A stretch of 64,000 nt of DNA. Origin: Ceratodon purpureus (Eukaryota; Streptophyta; Bryopsida; Pseudoditrichales; Ditrichaceae). The stretch spans positions 93,912,238-93,976,237 of the forward strand of contig CM026426.1 in assembly GCA_014871385.1 (NCBI GenBank), written 5' to 3'. The position numbers were made by a program, and so were the translations under genes. The notes beneath the pieces are model-generated. The model searched no databases. It was not told the DNA's origin and was given only the letters and a program-made list of their open reading frames with translations. Positions 53,222 to 63,159 of the stretch are shown one piece after another. The first letter of the stretch is position 1. Each line of letters starts with the position of its first letter.

Positions 53222-54923
53222 AGTGCATGAAGAGGAGCGGAAACGGCAGCATACCATGGTGACGAAGGCACTCCAACCGCGATGGCAAGGTGGCGCGATC
53301 GGTGGCGATGGCGGAGTCGGAGATCTGCAGGGAGATGCCGCGATGCGCTGGGAGTGTGAGTAGAGTTCGCAGTTCGTTGGTTTGCTTGCGCCTCGGACGA
53401 ATTTATTGCCAAGTCGTTCACTCCCCCGAAGATGCAATAACCCTATGATATCCTGTGATATCTTGGAGGTATTATGGTGATATCTTGGAGGTATTATGGT
53501 GATATGTTGGAGGTATTATAGTGATACCATGATGATATCCGTGGATATCATATCATAATGATGCTACATACTAATGACATGGTATAAATTTTGGCTAAAT
53601 TTCAATATAATTTCCATATTTTTCCTTTGGTTTGGTGTTCAAATTCAATTGCTACACATGCTTATCAACCATAACTCATTGCTTATCAATCATGGTTGGA
53701 TGCATGAACAATCCCTTAGCAATTTCTAGTCCGAGAAATGGTCGGCTTTTAGCAAAGTCCCTTGGCATGCGGGCACTACATTGACAAAATAATAGCACTA
53801 TTTGTTAGGCGTTTTGAAAAAATTTGTGGTTGCAAGTTAGTTTTTCATAATGTATTATATGTATTACAAAAAAAATGGCTTTCAAAATTCATAGTAAATT
53901 AAAGACTGAAGTAAACATGAAATTTAAAGTTACATTCTTCCTTAAACTTATTTTTCCTTCAAGGAAAAATCTACCTCGACTTACACACCTTCAAATGAGT
54001 GGGAAATCTCTTAACTGGTTGGTTTTAGGTACATTGACCTTAGTAAATATAGTACGTGGCTCAAGAACTGCTCAAATTTCAAATTGGCAGGCATGGTGGG
54101 GAGTTATTAAGGGAATGAAATTTTAGAAGATGTACAAAATATTTAGAAATTTTGACCAACTGAAATAACTGATTTTGGATAATTATTGATTGGTTAGTTA
54201 TGAATTTTGGAAGGGAAACTTATAAGTGGCTTAATAATTGCTTAGTCTAAAATATACACCATGATTCTATAGAAATTTAGCTTCTCAATCTTGAACTCCA
54301 TTGCAATTAGGTGAAAACTCAAATATGCTCGAATATGCTCGAATATGCTCGACTATTCTTTTATGGACCGGACATGACCCTTAACGGACGGACGAGCGGA
54401 CCGGACGGACGGTCCGGTCCTTATGTCCCATGAACAACCCTGCTGTTGATTAGGGAAGTTAGATATTATGTAAGTGAAGATTATGGACCTACTCCGATTT
54501 TACAGCACTCACCAATTGAGTCAATGAGTTAGATAACTTTAAAATCATTTAATTGAAATATATTACTACTATTAGTCAAGTTAAAGACTACATGACTACA
54601 CGTAGTTACCCGAATCAACTCTATGACAACACTACATCATACACAAATTAAATACCAATACCATATGACTATGTTAGTATGACTCCAGATAGTAAGCAAT
54701 CAATGCATGACTATGGGAACATCGCAGGGGAACATATGGCTCGTTCCCGAAGACGTTCCCACCCAGTTCCTCAAAAAAATGATTGGGTAAATGACTAGTC
54801 CGTGACTAGTCCATGACTGGACCCTGTTATGACTGATGTTTGACTAAATTAATGACTGATGTGACTATGCGGTCACATGGGCCGGTTTACATCTAGTCAC
54901 ATTCGGCTGGATTTGTTGTAGTG
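53222..54923. other. Right part of CACTA2 with short tandem repeats
   Basis: 53222-53430 is GC-rich and could be another captured exon or leader on the minus strand, unassigned. 53450-53530 has GGTGATATCTTGGAGGTATT repeated three times. 54325-54352 repeats AATATGCTCG, and 54390-54420 has GGACGGAC/GGACCGG runs. 54760-54880 carries GTGACTAGTCC-type subterminal repeats. Frame 53875-54126 has no family. Confidence 0.6.
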
Positions 54924-55024
54924 TTACTTCCTACCGCCTTGACCTCAATATTGCGGAAGTACTCCTTCCTCATGTGATGAATAGAGGATTGTGAAATTGG
55001 CTTCGCGTCCCACTGCACATTCAC
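54924..55024 (-). pseudogene. E2 transposase exon 2 piece, 5' side of CACTA2
   Basis: Minus strand, from the acceptor CTATCCAG at 55025: GTGAATGTGCAGTGGGACGC, then MRKEYFRNIEVKAVGS-like coding, matching copy A 10228-10330. Ends at the TTA duplication. Confidence 0.88.
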
Positions 55025-55149
55025 CTGGATAGTACAAAGTGAGGACAATCAGTTGGCTAGTTTGTGATCCAGTTGGCGGGCCGCCGTCGACAGAATTGAC
55101 TAATGTGGAGACTATTAACGAGTACAAAAGATGAAGTGGAGGAACTTAC

Positions 55150-56820
55150 GACATTGGCTATTTTGCGCATGTGATTCCAATTCATCGCGGACGAGAGTAC
55201 TTTTAGCACACCCTCTCTCTTCTTGCCAATCATCCAAAACTGTTTAGGCATTTGGTTTGCATTCTCATTAACAATTGTGGTCAACGTCGCACGCGCCTGC
55301 ATCGTGTGAATCTGGGGACAATGTACTCCAGAATTTTCGAGACTTCCATTGATGCTGCCACTTCTCGCCATAGCTTTGTAGCTGTAGTATGCGGATTTAG
55401 AGACACCGTGAATTATATACCATGCCACTTTGCATACGTCGACGTTGGCAAGAGTAACATAGAGCTTCCGCTTACCAGGTACAGTATGCAACTCCTTTTG
55501 CACAGCAAACAACATTTCTCGCCTGGCCTTGAAGGTTGTTGCGTAAAATCTACGACAAATATGCACAGTATCTTCCCATCTAAAGGTCTGACAACATCGG
55601 TCCTTGCAACACCTCGTTGAACTAACTAGGCAGCATTTGGCAGGCACAAGCATTCGGCGCAGCTTACTAGAGGAAACGTCATCTTATTGGTAAACTTTCC
55701 TCCTCACAGAGCAATAGGAATTCATCGGAACACCATCTAGAGCATCGTCCGCGTCGACATTTCGTAAATTCTGGGAGCAATACATGATTATATCAGAGAG
55801 AATGTAACCCCCTTCTAATCCTGTGTGAGTCAAACACCATCTAAGATTAGTCATCTACAGAAGAACATCTTCAGAGACGAAGAGAACCCCAGCTTCTGTA
55901 TCCCTTAGGACTTCATCATCACATGCCTTGTCCGATAAACATACTTGAATCATTGCTCTACCACGGACTCATAGGTCATCATTAAGAAGCTCGCAATACC
56001 GATATCTCCAAAGATGGCGGTCGGAATATGATGTGTCGGGAATCGAAGGAGTACCCAAGGTTGCCAATTCCAGACCCCCACTATGATCATCAGTGTCTAA
56101 GTTGTATCCACCTAGTTTGGACTCCTTGTCATCATTGAAGTGATTTCTTTGAGACCTAGTCACTTCAACATGAGTCCTTAGATCCTGCTCAGCTGGAGCG
56201 GAGTGGATTTCATCAATTTCTTTGATGTCATTCCCAGAGTGGAGTTCTGTTGGCTGCCCGCCGACGGGACATGTTTGTGCATGCGCGCCGTTCACAAAGG
56301 GACAGACCTTGTATCCACTCCAGAGTATCAATTGCTCCACAACGCGCCCAATCGTTAACACATCCGGTAACTCGTGCGGCAACACAACGCCTTGAATTCT
56401 CGGATTCCTAAAGAAGCGCAACTTCCATTTGCTCTACGCGGTTGAAGAACTCCTGGACGGGCTTGACATCTTCTACAACTTCTGTCGGTAGGCAGCTTAC
56501 GGCATTGACGACATCTTCATCCAATTCTCTGTAAGGCCTAAGGTCCTCCGCCTCCCACAATATCATGCGTTCTAAGCAGTCGCTCAAGGTCTTGAAACCC
56601 TCCTCCAGATATGGTACATTCATTTCCATGATGTCTGAAACCTCAATCACTTTTACCATATCCAATATAGGATCTCAAGATACTATACGTTGGATCACTG
56701 CTCTGCCTGCATAATAGAGCCCAGAATAAGTAAGGGCCACAACAATGCCCTTTCTAACATTCCACCGCACTGATCGGCCATTGCTTAGAAACGTATGGAT
56801 CGGCTATAGTTCCATTGGTA
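55150..56820 (-). pseudogene. E2 transposase exon 1
   Basis: Minus-strand match to copy A exon 1 along its length: MEMNVPYLEEGFKTLSDCLE, EDVKPVQEFFNRVEQMEVAL, LVSSTRCCKDRCCQTFRW, GVSKSAYYSYKAMARSG, RATLTTIVNENANQMP. Reads through the two stops of copy A (Lys and Trp codons) but has its own stops near the start (after MEL), near 56670 and around 55690-55970, and frame changes between 56421 and 56408. The exon ends at a GTAAGT donor (55149). A 125-bp intron follows. Confidence 0.85.
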
Positions 56821-56829
56821 AGAAGTGGA

Positions 56830-57789
56830 AGACCTCGTCGGCGGACCGCCCGATAGACCCAAAGGGAAATGCTCATCCTCAGTGAGAAGACTCTATCTGC
56901 TGACAATAGCCAAGTCTCGGCGGGCAGCAGATGTGCATTGTACGACCGCGGCTGTGTAGAGTAATATCATCCGCCGACTATGACGGATAGTTTTGCTGAC
57001 AGATAATGGAGGAGACCTATCTTGCAATGCAATTAAACTCCTCTAACCAGTTCAATCAAAAACAAAGGAAGAAGTTAACGTAAACGGCAGCAGAAGGGCT
57101 GCAAAGTTACTCACATATGAAAATAATGTCGGTATTCTTAGAAACGAGTGCGTGAGGAGCACTCTCAGAGGGGATCGAAAGTTCAATGACAGAAATAGAA
57201 TGAAGCATACGCATTTGATGGGGTGTTAGTTATGAATTTTCAAAAGAACAAATTGGCGCCACAATCAAATGCAATTGCGCCCGCTTTGATCAGATTAGGA
57301 TGCGAAATATCCCCACCCTCGGTGAACAATGTTAAATCATTATCTCAAATTTTAAAGTGGAGATTGGAGAAGCTGTCCCATCAGTCACCTACGACGTTGA
57401 GGTCCATCAATTTGACTTGGTGACGGATTCAAATTAAGTGACAACACGTCCCATCAAAATCCTACATGGCGTGATGGGACAGATGTGACGGATGGCCATC
57501 CATGCATGGATGGTATGTACATGGCCATACATCATGTTCCATTGGACGTGACAATTTAGTCTCGGGAGGTGAGGGTCTGGAGGGTATACACCTCTCCCTC
57601 CCGACATTTCCTCCTCATTTCCAGCCTTTTCTCTTGGAGCTCTCTCTTGTCCTCTTCTTAGCTCACTGCAGAGTCCGCGTCGGATGCTGGTTTTGCTTGC
57701 GTTGGCTGGTGCTCCTGTATGCCTTTGTTCTGCAGCGCCCAGCCGACGATTTTTGAACCGCTGATGAAGAAACACGATTTGCTGACGAC
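56830..57789. promoter_or_regulatory. Divergent promoter of E2
   Basis: Equivalent of 7319-8329. Keeps the central palindrome (57496-57513), the GTCTCGGGAGGTGAGGGTCT block (57562) and hairpin remnants at 56846. Frames 57434-57775 and 57502-57756 are opposite-strand shadows. Confidence 0.7.
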
Positions 57790-59452
57790 ATGGCCGAGCC
57801 TAAGACAAGGTATATGGTCCCCTTAGCTGTCCACCGATGCTTCTTCTTGCTGATTCCTCCATTTCTTAGACATGGAGTGTCTTCCTGTCGACTGGTCGCC
57901 GACGGGCACAGAGTGTCGCCTCGTCGGCTATCGCCTATAGGGATAGACTCTGACCCTGTCGGCTGTCCACTGATGCGGAAGGGGTTTGACCAGCTGGTGG
58001 GCTGTTTGTACTTCTTTTTGCAGGGAGGTCGTTAACGTAAATAAGAAACCTCCAGGGCTAAGATGGCTTGGTGGGGAGCTAGTTTCCAACTCCAACATAA
58101 CTGCAGGGGACCACAAACCGAGGACCACATCCCTTGGTGATACCAAAATAACGGAGTGGGGCATCACCTGGCGTAAGGACTTTGAGACCTTCGCAACCCT
58201 AGGATACGTGTGTAAAATGGGTGAGAAGGAATTGAGGGTCAGCCTACGAGTCGATGTTTTGGCAGCCAAGGAATGGCCAAGGAGTCCGCCACAGAGCGTC
58301 TGCTTGTTGCTTTGAATGATCCTTATGGGGGATCCCAATCCAACCGATTGCATAAGGGTCCTCTTGCCTATTAAGACGTGGAAGGATGTCATGTGTTCCA
58401 AGGAGGCACTCGAGCACATGCAATTCCCCAACAAACACCTTGATAACGTTGGAGACTTCCTCGATTGTTTTCATCTTCTCATCATGGCAAGGAATGAAGT
58501 CTAAAGGCACATGCTGGCTTCTCTGAAGCCTACACCAAAAGAAAGAGCTCTCCGCAAGACTGCTATTGAATTCGGGACTGATACCGTCACCTCGGAGACC
58601 GAAGAGACACATGAGATTGGGGAAACAACAAAAAAGAACAAGAAGAAGGTTGCAACTACTGAAGGAGCGGGGGGGGGGGGGGGGGGGGGGGGGGAATTGA
58701 AGAGAGTTGGAAAATAGGAAGAGAAGAAGCAGAGTTTGGCGGACGCTCTATTTCTCGCAAACAATCTAACTTCGTAGACGAAGGACATCGGCGTGCTTGC
58801 TATGGACGACACGTTGGAGGAGGGACTTGGGCACTGCTTTTCTTATGGGCAATATGCTATTCCCTCGCACATTCTACATGATAAGATACACATAGCTCCC
58901 AACTGTTTGAAGTACAGGGGGCTCTTTAAGAAGAGGCAGGCACAGATAAGTCTATTCTACAAAGGACTTGGAGCGATTCGAAAGAAGCTGGAGCTGTACT
59001 GCCTTCTGTTGAATGAAAACTTTGTCAAGAAGGATAATTTGACGGGCGAGATCACGATGCCTGGCCTTGTAGCAATTATTGATCCAATGCCGGCAGAAAA
59101 TCTGTGCTATTTTTATTGTAATGATGACGGCAGTAGCAAAACGGTACCTTGGTATAATGCGGATCACATCCACTGGTATATTATTGGGAGCCAGCACACG
59201 TACGAGGCTTGTCGAGAAGTAGGAGAGAAGAAACCATTTGATTTGCCTATGCGGAAATACTACCTCAATCACGATGTAATCCGTGTATGGGCTAAAGACG
59301 AGGACACCCTCATTGATGTGTCTGATGCATTGAACATCGAGGTCAACGATAAGGTCGCCGAAGCAGACTATTGGTCCTTGTTGGAGAAGATGCGCGCAAA
59401 GTGGGACAAGAAGGGAAAGATCAACAAAAGAGCTCTCTCGAAAAGATGGAAG
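57790..59452 (+). pseudogene. E2 L gene, exons 1 and 2
   Basis: Exon 1 MAEPKTR (57790-57809, donor GTATAT), intron with three hairpin-like sites (57898, 57957 and 57930 region), exon 2 from 58023: PPGLRWLGG, KITEWGITWRKDFETFATLG, KDVMCSKEALEH, LASLKPTPKERALRK, then a run of about 25 G at 58669-58693, then SLADALFLANNLTS, HDKIHIAPNCLKYRGLFK, QISLFYKGLGAIRKKLEL, YYLNHDVIRVWAKDEDTL. Stops after 58315, 58504 and 58717 and the G run break the frame. It has no CACTA1 insertion. Confidence 0.8.
58669..58693 (+). repeat. Poly-G tract of about 25 bases in the E2 L gene
   Basis: An almost pure G run inside a coding exon where copy A has GGCGAGGGTGGGAG-like sequence. It is the longest G run in the window; the E2 left end has 15. 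Confidence 0.85.
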
Positions 59453-59583
59453 GTAAGTTATAGTTTCTTCCCCCACTGTTGTTCACTTGTAGTTCAAACT
59501 TGTCAGCGGCCCGCTGACGCTAATATGGCCTCCCCTTTTGTTCCAGAAATCTTGACTTAACGTGTTCATTGTCTTCTACTCTG

Positions 59584-60530
59584 CACGAGTTCTGCAAGGA
59601 GTTCCTCAGTCTAATCCTTGAAAAAGCCCCTTAGGCGAAATTGTGGAAAGTGCCCTTAGTCTTTGTATCTAATGAAACATACAACGAGTGGCAACTAGTC
59701 TTCAATGCATGGAAGGACGGGGAAATCATTGGAGAGGATGGTTTGAAACCAAGCTTTCTCCGAAAGCTAGCTCGCCGGGACATAACGTTGAACGACTTGC
59801 AAAGGGTGATCAATCTCCGAGACCACGAATGGAAGAGGCTGGTGAAGGAGATTATGGACCTTTAAGTATACATCAAGGTTACTAGAAAGGAGCTAGTCTG
59901 ACGGGATGGAATATCATTGCACGTATGGTGCGAGAAGAATAAACTCAATTACGCCATTTGGAACGAGCTTATGCTGATTTACAGGGGCTATCCGCTTCTC
60001 ATGTTCATTCGGTAACAGCAAATGAAGATGGTGGGTGAGAGGATTCTGTGTGAGGTGGAAGAAGAGCTCTACAAGGAAGATTAGTCGCCAAGAAAAAATA
60101 AGGTGTTGAAGCTTGTCACCCCCTCCCTTTGGCTACTCAATGAGGAGTCAAATCACCAACTTCAGGTCAAGTCAAGACTGTCACGTAGCCTGTGGAAGGT
60201 GCATAGAATGCGGTACCTTCCCGTTTGTCCCAATGGGTTCCAAAGGAGCTCACAAGTTGACTCAAGGCCCAATGTTTTTGTGTCCCTTAAGTATACGACT
60301 CCACCAACGCCCGGGGATACATTTAAAACCTTCTTGGACTCACCGGCTTGAAACGGCCGCTACAACCATATTGAGACTAAGCAGATAAGGGTTTTGTAGA
60401 GGATTGGTCTCGCAGTGAGAACTTCCACGCAAGCTACTTTTACCTCTAGTCTCTCTTGGAGACAACGATGAAGTCAGAAGACATGCGGGTCATTAACAAT
60501 TGGGGAGGTAGGAACGTCATGGCCCTTGCT
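59584..60530 (+). pseudogene. E2 L gene, exon 3
   Basis: SNETYNEWQLVFNAWKDGE, ARRDITLNDLQRVINLRDHE, LVTPSLWLLNEESN and a final INNWGGRNVMALAL match copy A exon 3, with a missing stretch after about 60000 and several stops. The preceding intron (59453-59583) holds GTCAGCGGCCCGCTGAC (59502-59518), the following one GTGGGCGGGCAGCCGAC (60584-60600). Confidence 0.78.
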
Positions 60531-60665
60531 CTGGTTAGTCAATGCTCTCTCTCTCTTATGTAGTTATTGTTGTCCCACTAATTGTGGGCGGGCAGCCGAC
60601 GCTCAGTGCATCCTTCATTTCTACTCTCCTACTGTTCCTTAATCCTTTCATCTTGTGCTTCTGTA

Positions 60666-61770
60666 GAAAAACCATTTGATGTTAATAGAGATTGTACGTC
60701 GCGAGGAAGAGAAGTACAACGCACACTGTCGAGTGAGGAGTATAACGTTCATTCAGGGTGAGTATAACGTGCCCGTTAAAGCTCCGGTCCAAAAGACCCA
60801 AGGCGGAGCAAGCCTGTCTGTCCCCTCCACTGCGAGGACAGCGACAGCCACTCTCACACCAGCTGACTTGGATGTAAATGCACAAGAGGCCCATATGATC
60901 GGGAAGGGCGGATCTCCGGTTTGGGGAATTTTTCCCGGGTTCCGGTACTAGTACTTGAATCTGACAGGGAGGGCCTGGATCCACCAAACGAGGACAACCC
61001 TGAATTTGAAGCTTAGGGTCTACTTGCGACCGGCGAAGCTGAGGTCAAGGAAAAATACGATGACATGGTGGACTACGAACCAGATCTGTATGAAGTCATG
61101 TTGGATGATTCCAATCCTTGTTACATAAACCCTCCTCTGTCGCAAGTTGAGGGGGAGCAAGGAACAGGCTCCTTGGGTTCGGTCATAAATCTCTTATGAT
61201 CCAGAAGACTGAGACTTCTTCTATAGAGCCTCTTGTTCAGCTTGACCAGGTTAGGCTTGAAACAACGGTGCAGGAACCTCTTCTATTGAAGCCTAAACAA
61301 AAGGAAGTTGTACGAGTTGCACCAACCCAGGAGCCGGCAGTGAGCATTAATCGGTAGGGCTTGCTGCGCTAGTCGGCGAGCCACCAACGGGCAACGAGCA
61401 AACTCTGTCCAACCCTCTCGCCAAGTCCAAGCCCGAACTGAAAATTGCAATTGTCAAGGATGGTGTCCAGGACGCAACACTGAGGATTGGGCTAGATGAG
61501 AACCCTAAAGGCAAGACACGCGGAGCGAAGAGAAGTAAAGTTGATGATCCTGCTCAGACCACTTCTCCTCAGGGCAACTTTTTCCCTGATTCCGCAAGGG
61601 GAAGAGTCTTCTGGGATGAAGTAACAAAAGGGTCGGGAAAAAAAGAGTTCCTCTTAGAGGGGCACATGTGGGGACCCGCTCATGAGTCCAAAAGATCTCG
61701 ACGCTCCTGGGGTCGTGTTATTGCCGCTGCAAAATTCCTCTAAAGGTCATAAGCCAAAGAAGGCCAGAGG
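60666..61770 (+). pseudogene. E2 L gene, exon 4
   Basis: LIEIVRREEEKYNAHCRVR, SITFIQGEYNVPVKAP and TLTPADLDVNAQEAHMIGKG match copy A; later parts (KGKTRGAKRSKVDD near 61510) match in shifted frames. A GTAAGT donor at about 61771 closes it. An in-exon hairpin remnant GTCGGCGAGCCACCAAC lies at 61372-61388. Confidence 0.75.
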
Positions 61771-61989
61771 AGGTAAGTTTATCAGGCGGTTGCCCAGTCC
61801 ATCTTTTAGTTGCTTGCATTGAGAATTTAGTGTAGAGTTCCGATGTTAGGTTTGTGAAGCCAAATACAAATAAATCCTCGATAAATGCCAAGTTCTAGGC
61901 TTTCCCTTTCTTCAAAAGTTGTTGTTTGGATGTCGGCTGTCTGCCGAGTGTCGTCCTAACCGTCACGTTTGTCTTTTGCGTTGTTTGCT

Positions 61990-62421
61990 ATCATTCTAGA
62001 GTCTGCGGACAAGGAAGTCCATACAAAATCACGCAAAGACATATCCAGTGTAGGTCTGAAGTAGCGTCTTCCGCCTCTAGATGCGGATCTCGTAGCCCCG
62101 GGCCAGGCTAGTATTCAAGTACACGAACCAGTGTTGAAGTACTTTCTGATTCTGGATATTAATGGCTTGCTATTAGTTCAAAAAAAGGACGGCAAAAAGT
62201 GGAATATTAGGATGAGACTGGGTTTAGTAGAGTTCTTGGAGTTCTGCCTAGACAATTTTGAGGTGGTATTCTGGAGCTGCGTTCTGGTAAAGAAGTTGGC
62301 AATGCTCAGGACAACATTGCAGCAGCATTGTCATTGTGGGTGGAAGTACACTAGAAGTAGTGCAGTTTTGGCAAAACTCTATTGTACCATTAGGACCTTT
62401 GAGTACTTAAGTCTACAATAA
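61990..62421 (+). pseudogene. E2 L gene, HAD exon (truncated)
   Basis: After an ATTCTAG acceptor: SADKEVHTKSRKD-like start, then VLKYFLILDINGLLLVQKK and LGLVEFLEFCLDNFEVVFWS, matching copy A. The match fades after LQQHC (about 62330), so the DDSPYKN half is lost. Confidence 0.82.
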
Positions 62422-62916
62422 GTACTCTCCCTTACTCAATCTGAGCCGTTCAAATTCCATGCAAGAGGAGGGGTGCGGCGATGTAGATGAGCCAATCAGG
62501 ATAGCGTGCTCTGACACTAGGGATTCGCTTTGATGTAGATCCATATGAGCCAGCTGTTCTCGACTCGACATGTGGCAGAATTCAAATACATGGGCTGGCG
62601 GGAGTTGATGTCCAGCCTCGGCAGCAGGATCTACACTTGATTGAATCACATAGCATCCTAGCTTTTCTAGACGACGTTGCACAAATTGGTCATTTCATCA
62701 CCATCATCCATGTAATGTGGAATCATCCTGCTCCTGAGAACTATGTATTTGTTAAGCGTCTGAAAGTTATGGAGTTGTCATGACTTTAGGATTTTTTTAG
62801 TTGAACTTCGGATGAATTCTAGTTTAGTTAAGTGATTGGTTTTTAGAAGCATTCCAAAACACTATACAAACTAATTTCATTTAAATTATAATATGCCTCT
62901 AATATGACCCTCCTTT
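62422..62916. other. E2 right flank without recognised gene
   Basis: No match to the visible part of copy A, whose left end is outside the window. Frame 62413-62682 (minus) has no family. Confidence 0.4.
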
Positions 62917-63159
62917 AAATAGCATATAAAATATAAATTGAAAACGATCACTCTTGATTATTCATACATTTGTTATTTCGGAATTATAGATGGTTCCTAA
63001 TTTAGCATCTTGAAAATAAACTAGGAAATGCCCTAGAAAATACTCTATATACTATGTTTATTTTTGGAGTTTTACATTTTTCTGTCAAGAGCTATTTTAA
63101 TTTTTTAATAATAGAATATAAATTTTAAAATTTAATATATGAACATCATTTCTTCCCCC
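62917..63159 (-). repeat. Right terminal inverted repeat of E2
   Basis: On the reverse strand it begins GGGGGAAGAAATGATGTTCA at 63159 and pairs with 23833-24149 block by block. No convincing target duplication outside. Confidence 0.8.

Larger units (their letters stand above)
48819..54923. mobile_element. CACTA2: 6.1-kb CACTA-like transposon with captured host gene pieces
   Basis: Left end CACTATAACAAATCCAGCC and right end (reverse strand) CACTACAACAAATCCAGCC, both continuing as (C/G)AATGTGACT, about 29 bp with two mismatches. TTA is duplicated at 48816-48818 and 54924-54926. Copy A has the empty site at 10320-10330 (GGAAGTAATTTCT). TGACT/AGTCA motifs crowd both subterminal regions (48900-49170, 54470-54880). 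No CACTA transposase is visible; instead there are exons of an MRS2/MGT transporter and of Kish, and a nested inverted-repeat segment (50802-53221). Confidence 0.94.
23823..63159 (-). mobile_element. Element E2: inverted, heavily interrupted copy of E
   Basis: Order along the plus strand is the reverse of copy A: terminal repeat, non-coding end (24150-25690), third gene (25698-25923 and 43126-43440), transposase 3' end (44112-44275), transposase 5' part (48730-48818 and 54924-56820, minus strand), divergent promoter (56830-57789), L gene (57790-62330, plus strand), terminal repeat. Breaks are T1 (25924-43125), an unassigned stretch replacing the transposase middle (44276-48730) and CACTA2 (48819-54923). 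Without them the element is about 12 kb. All genes are decayed. Confidence 0.8.

Noticed and set aside
53188-53437. Arg/Ser-rich minus-strand frames as a captured gene
   Set aside because: Two overlapping frames, GC-rich composition and no recognised domain; recorded only as unassigned GC-rich sequence.
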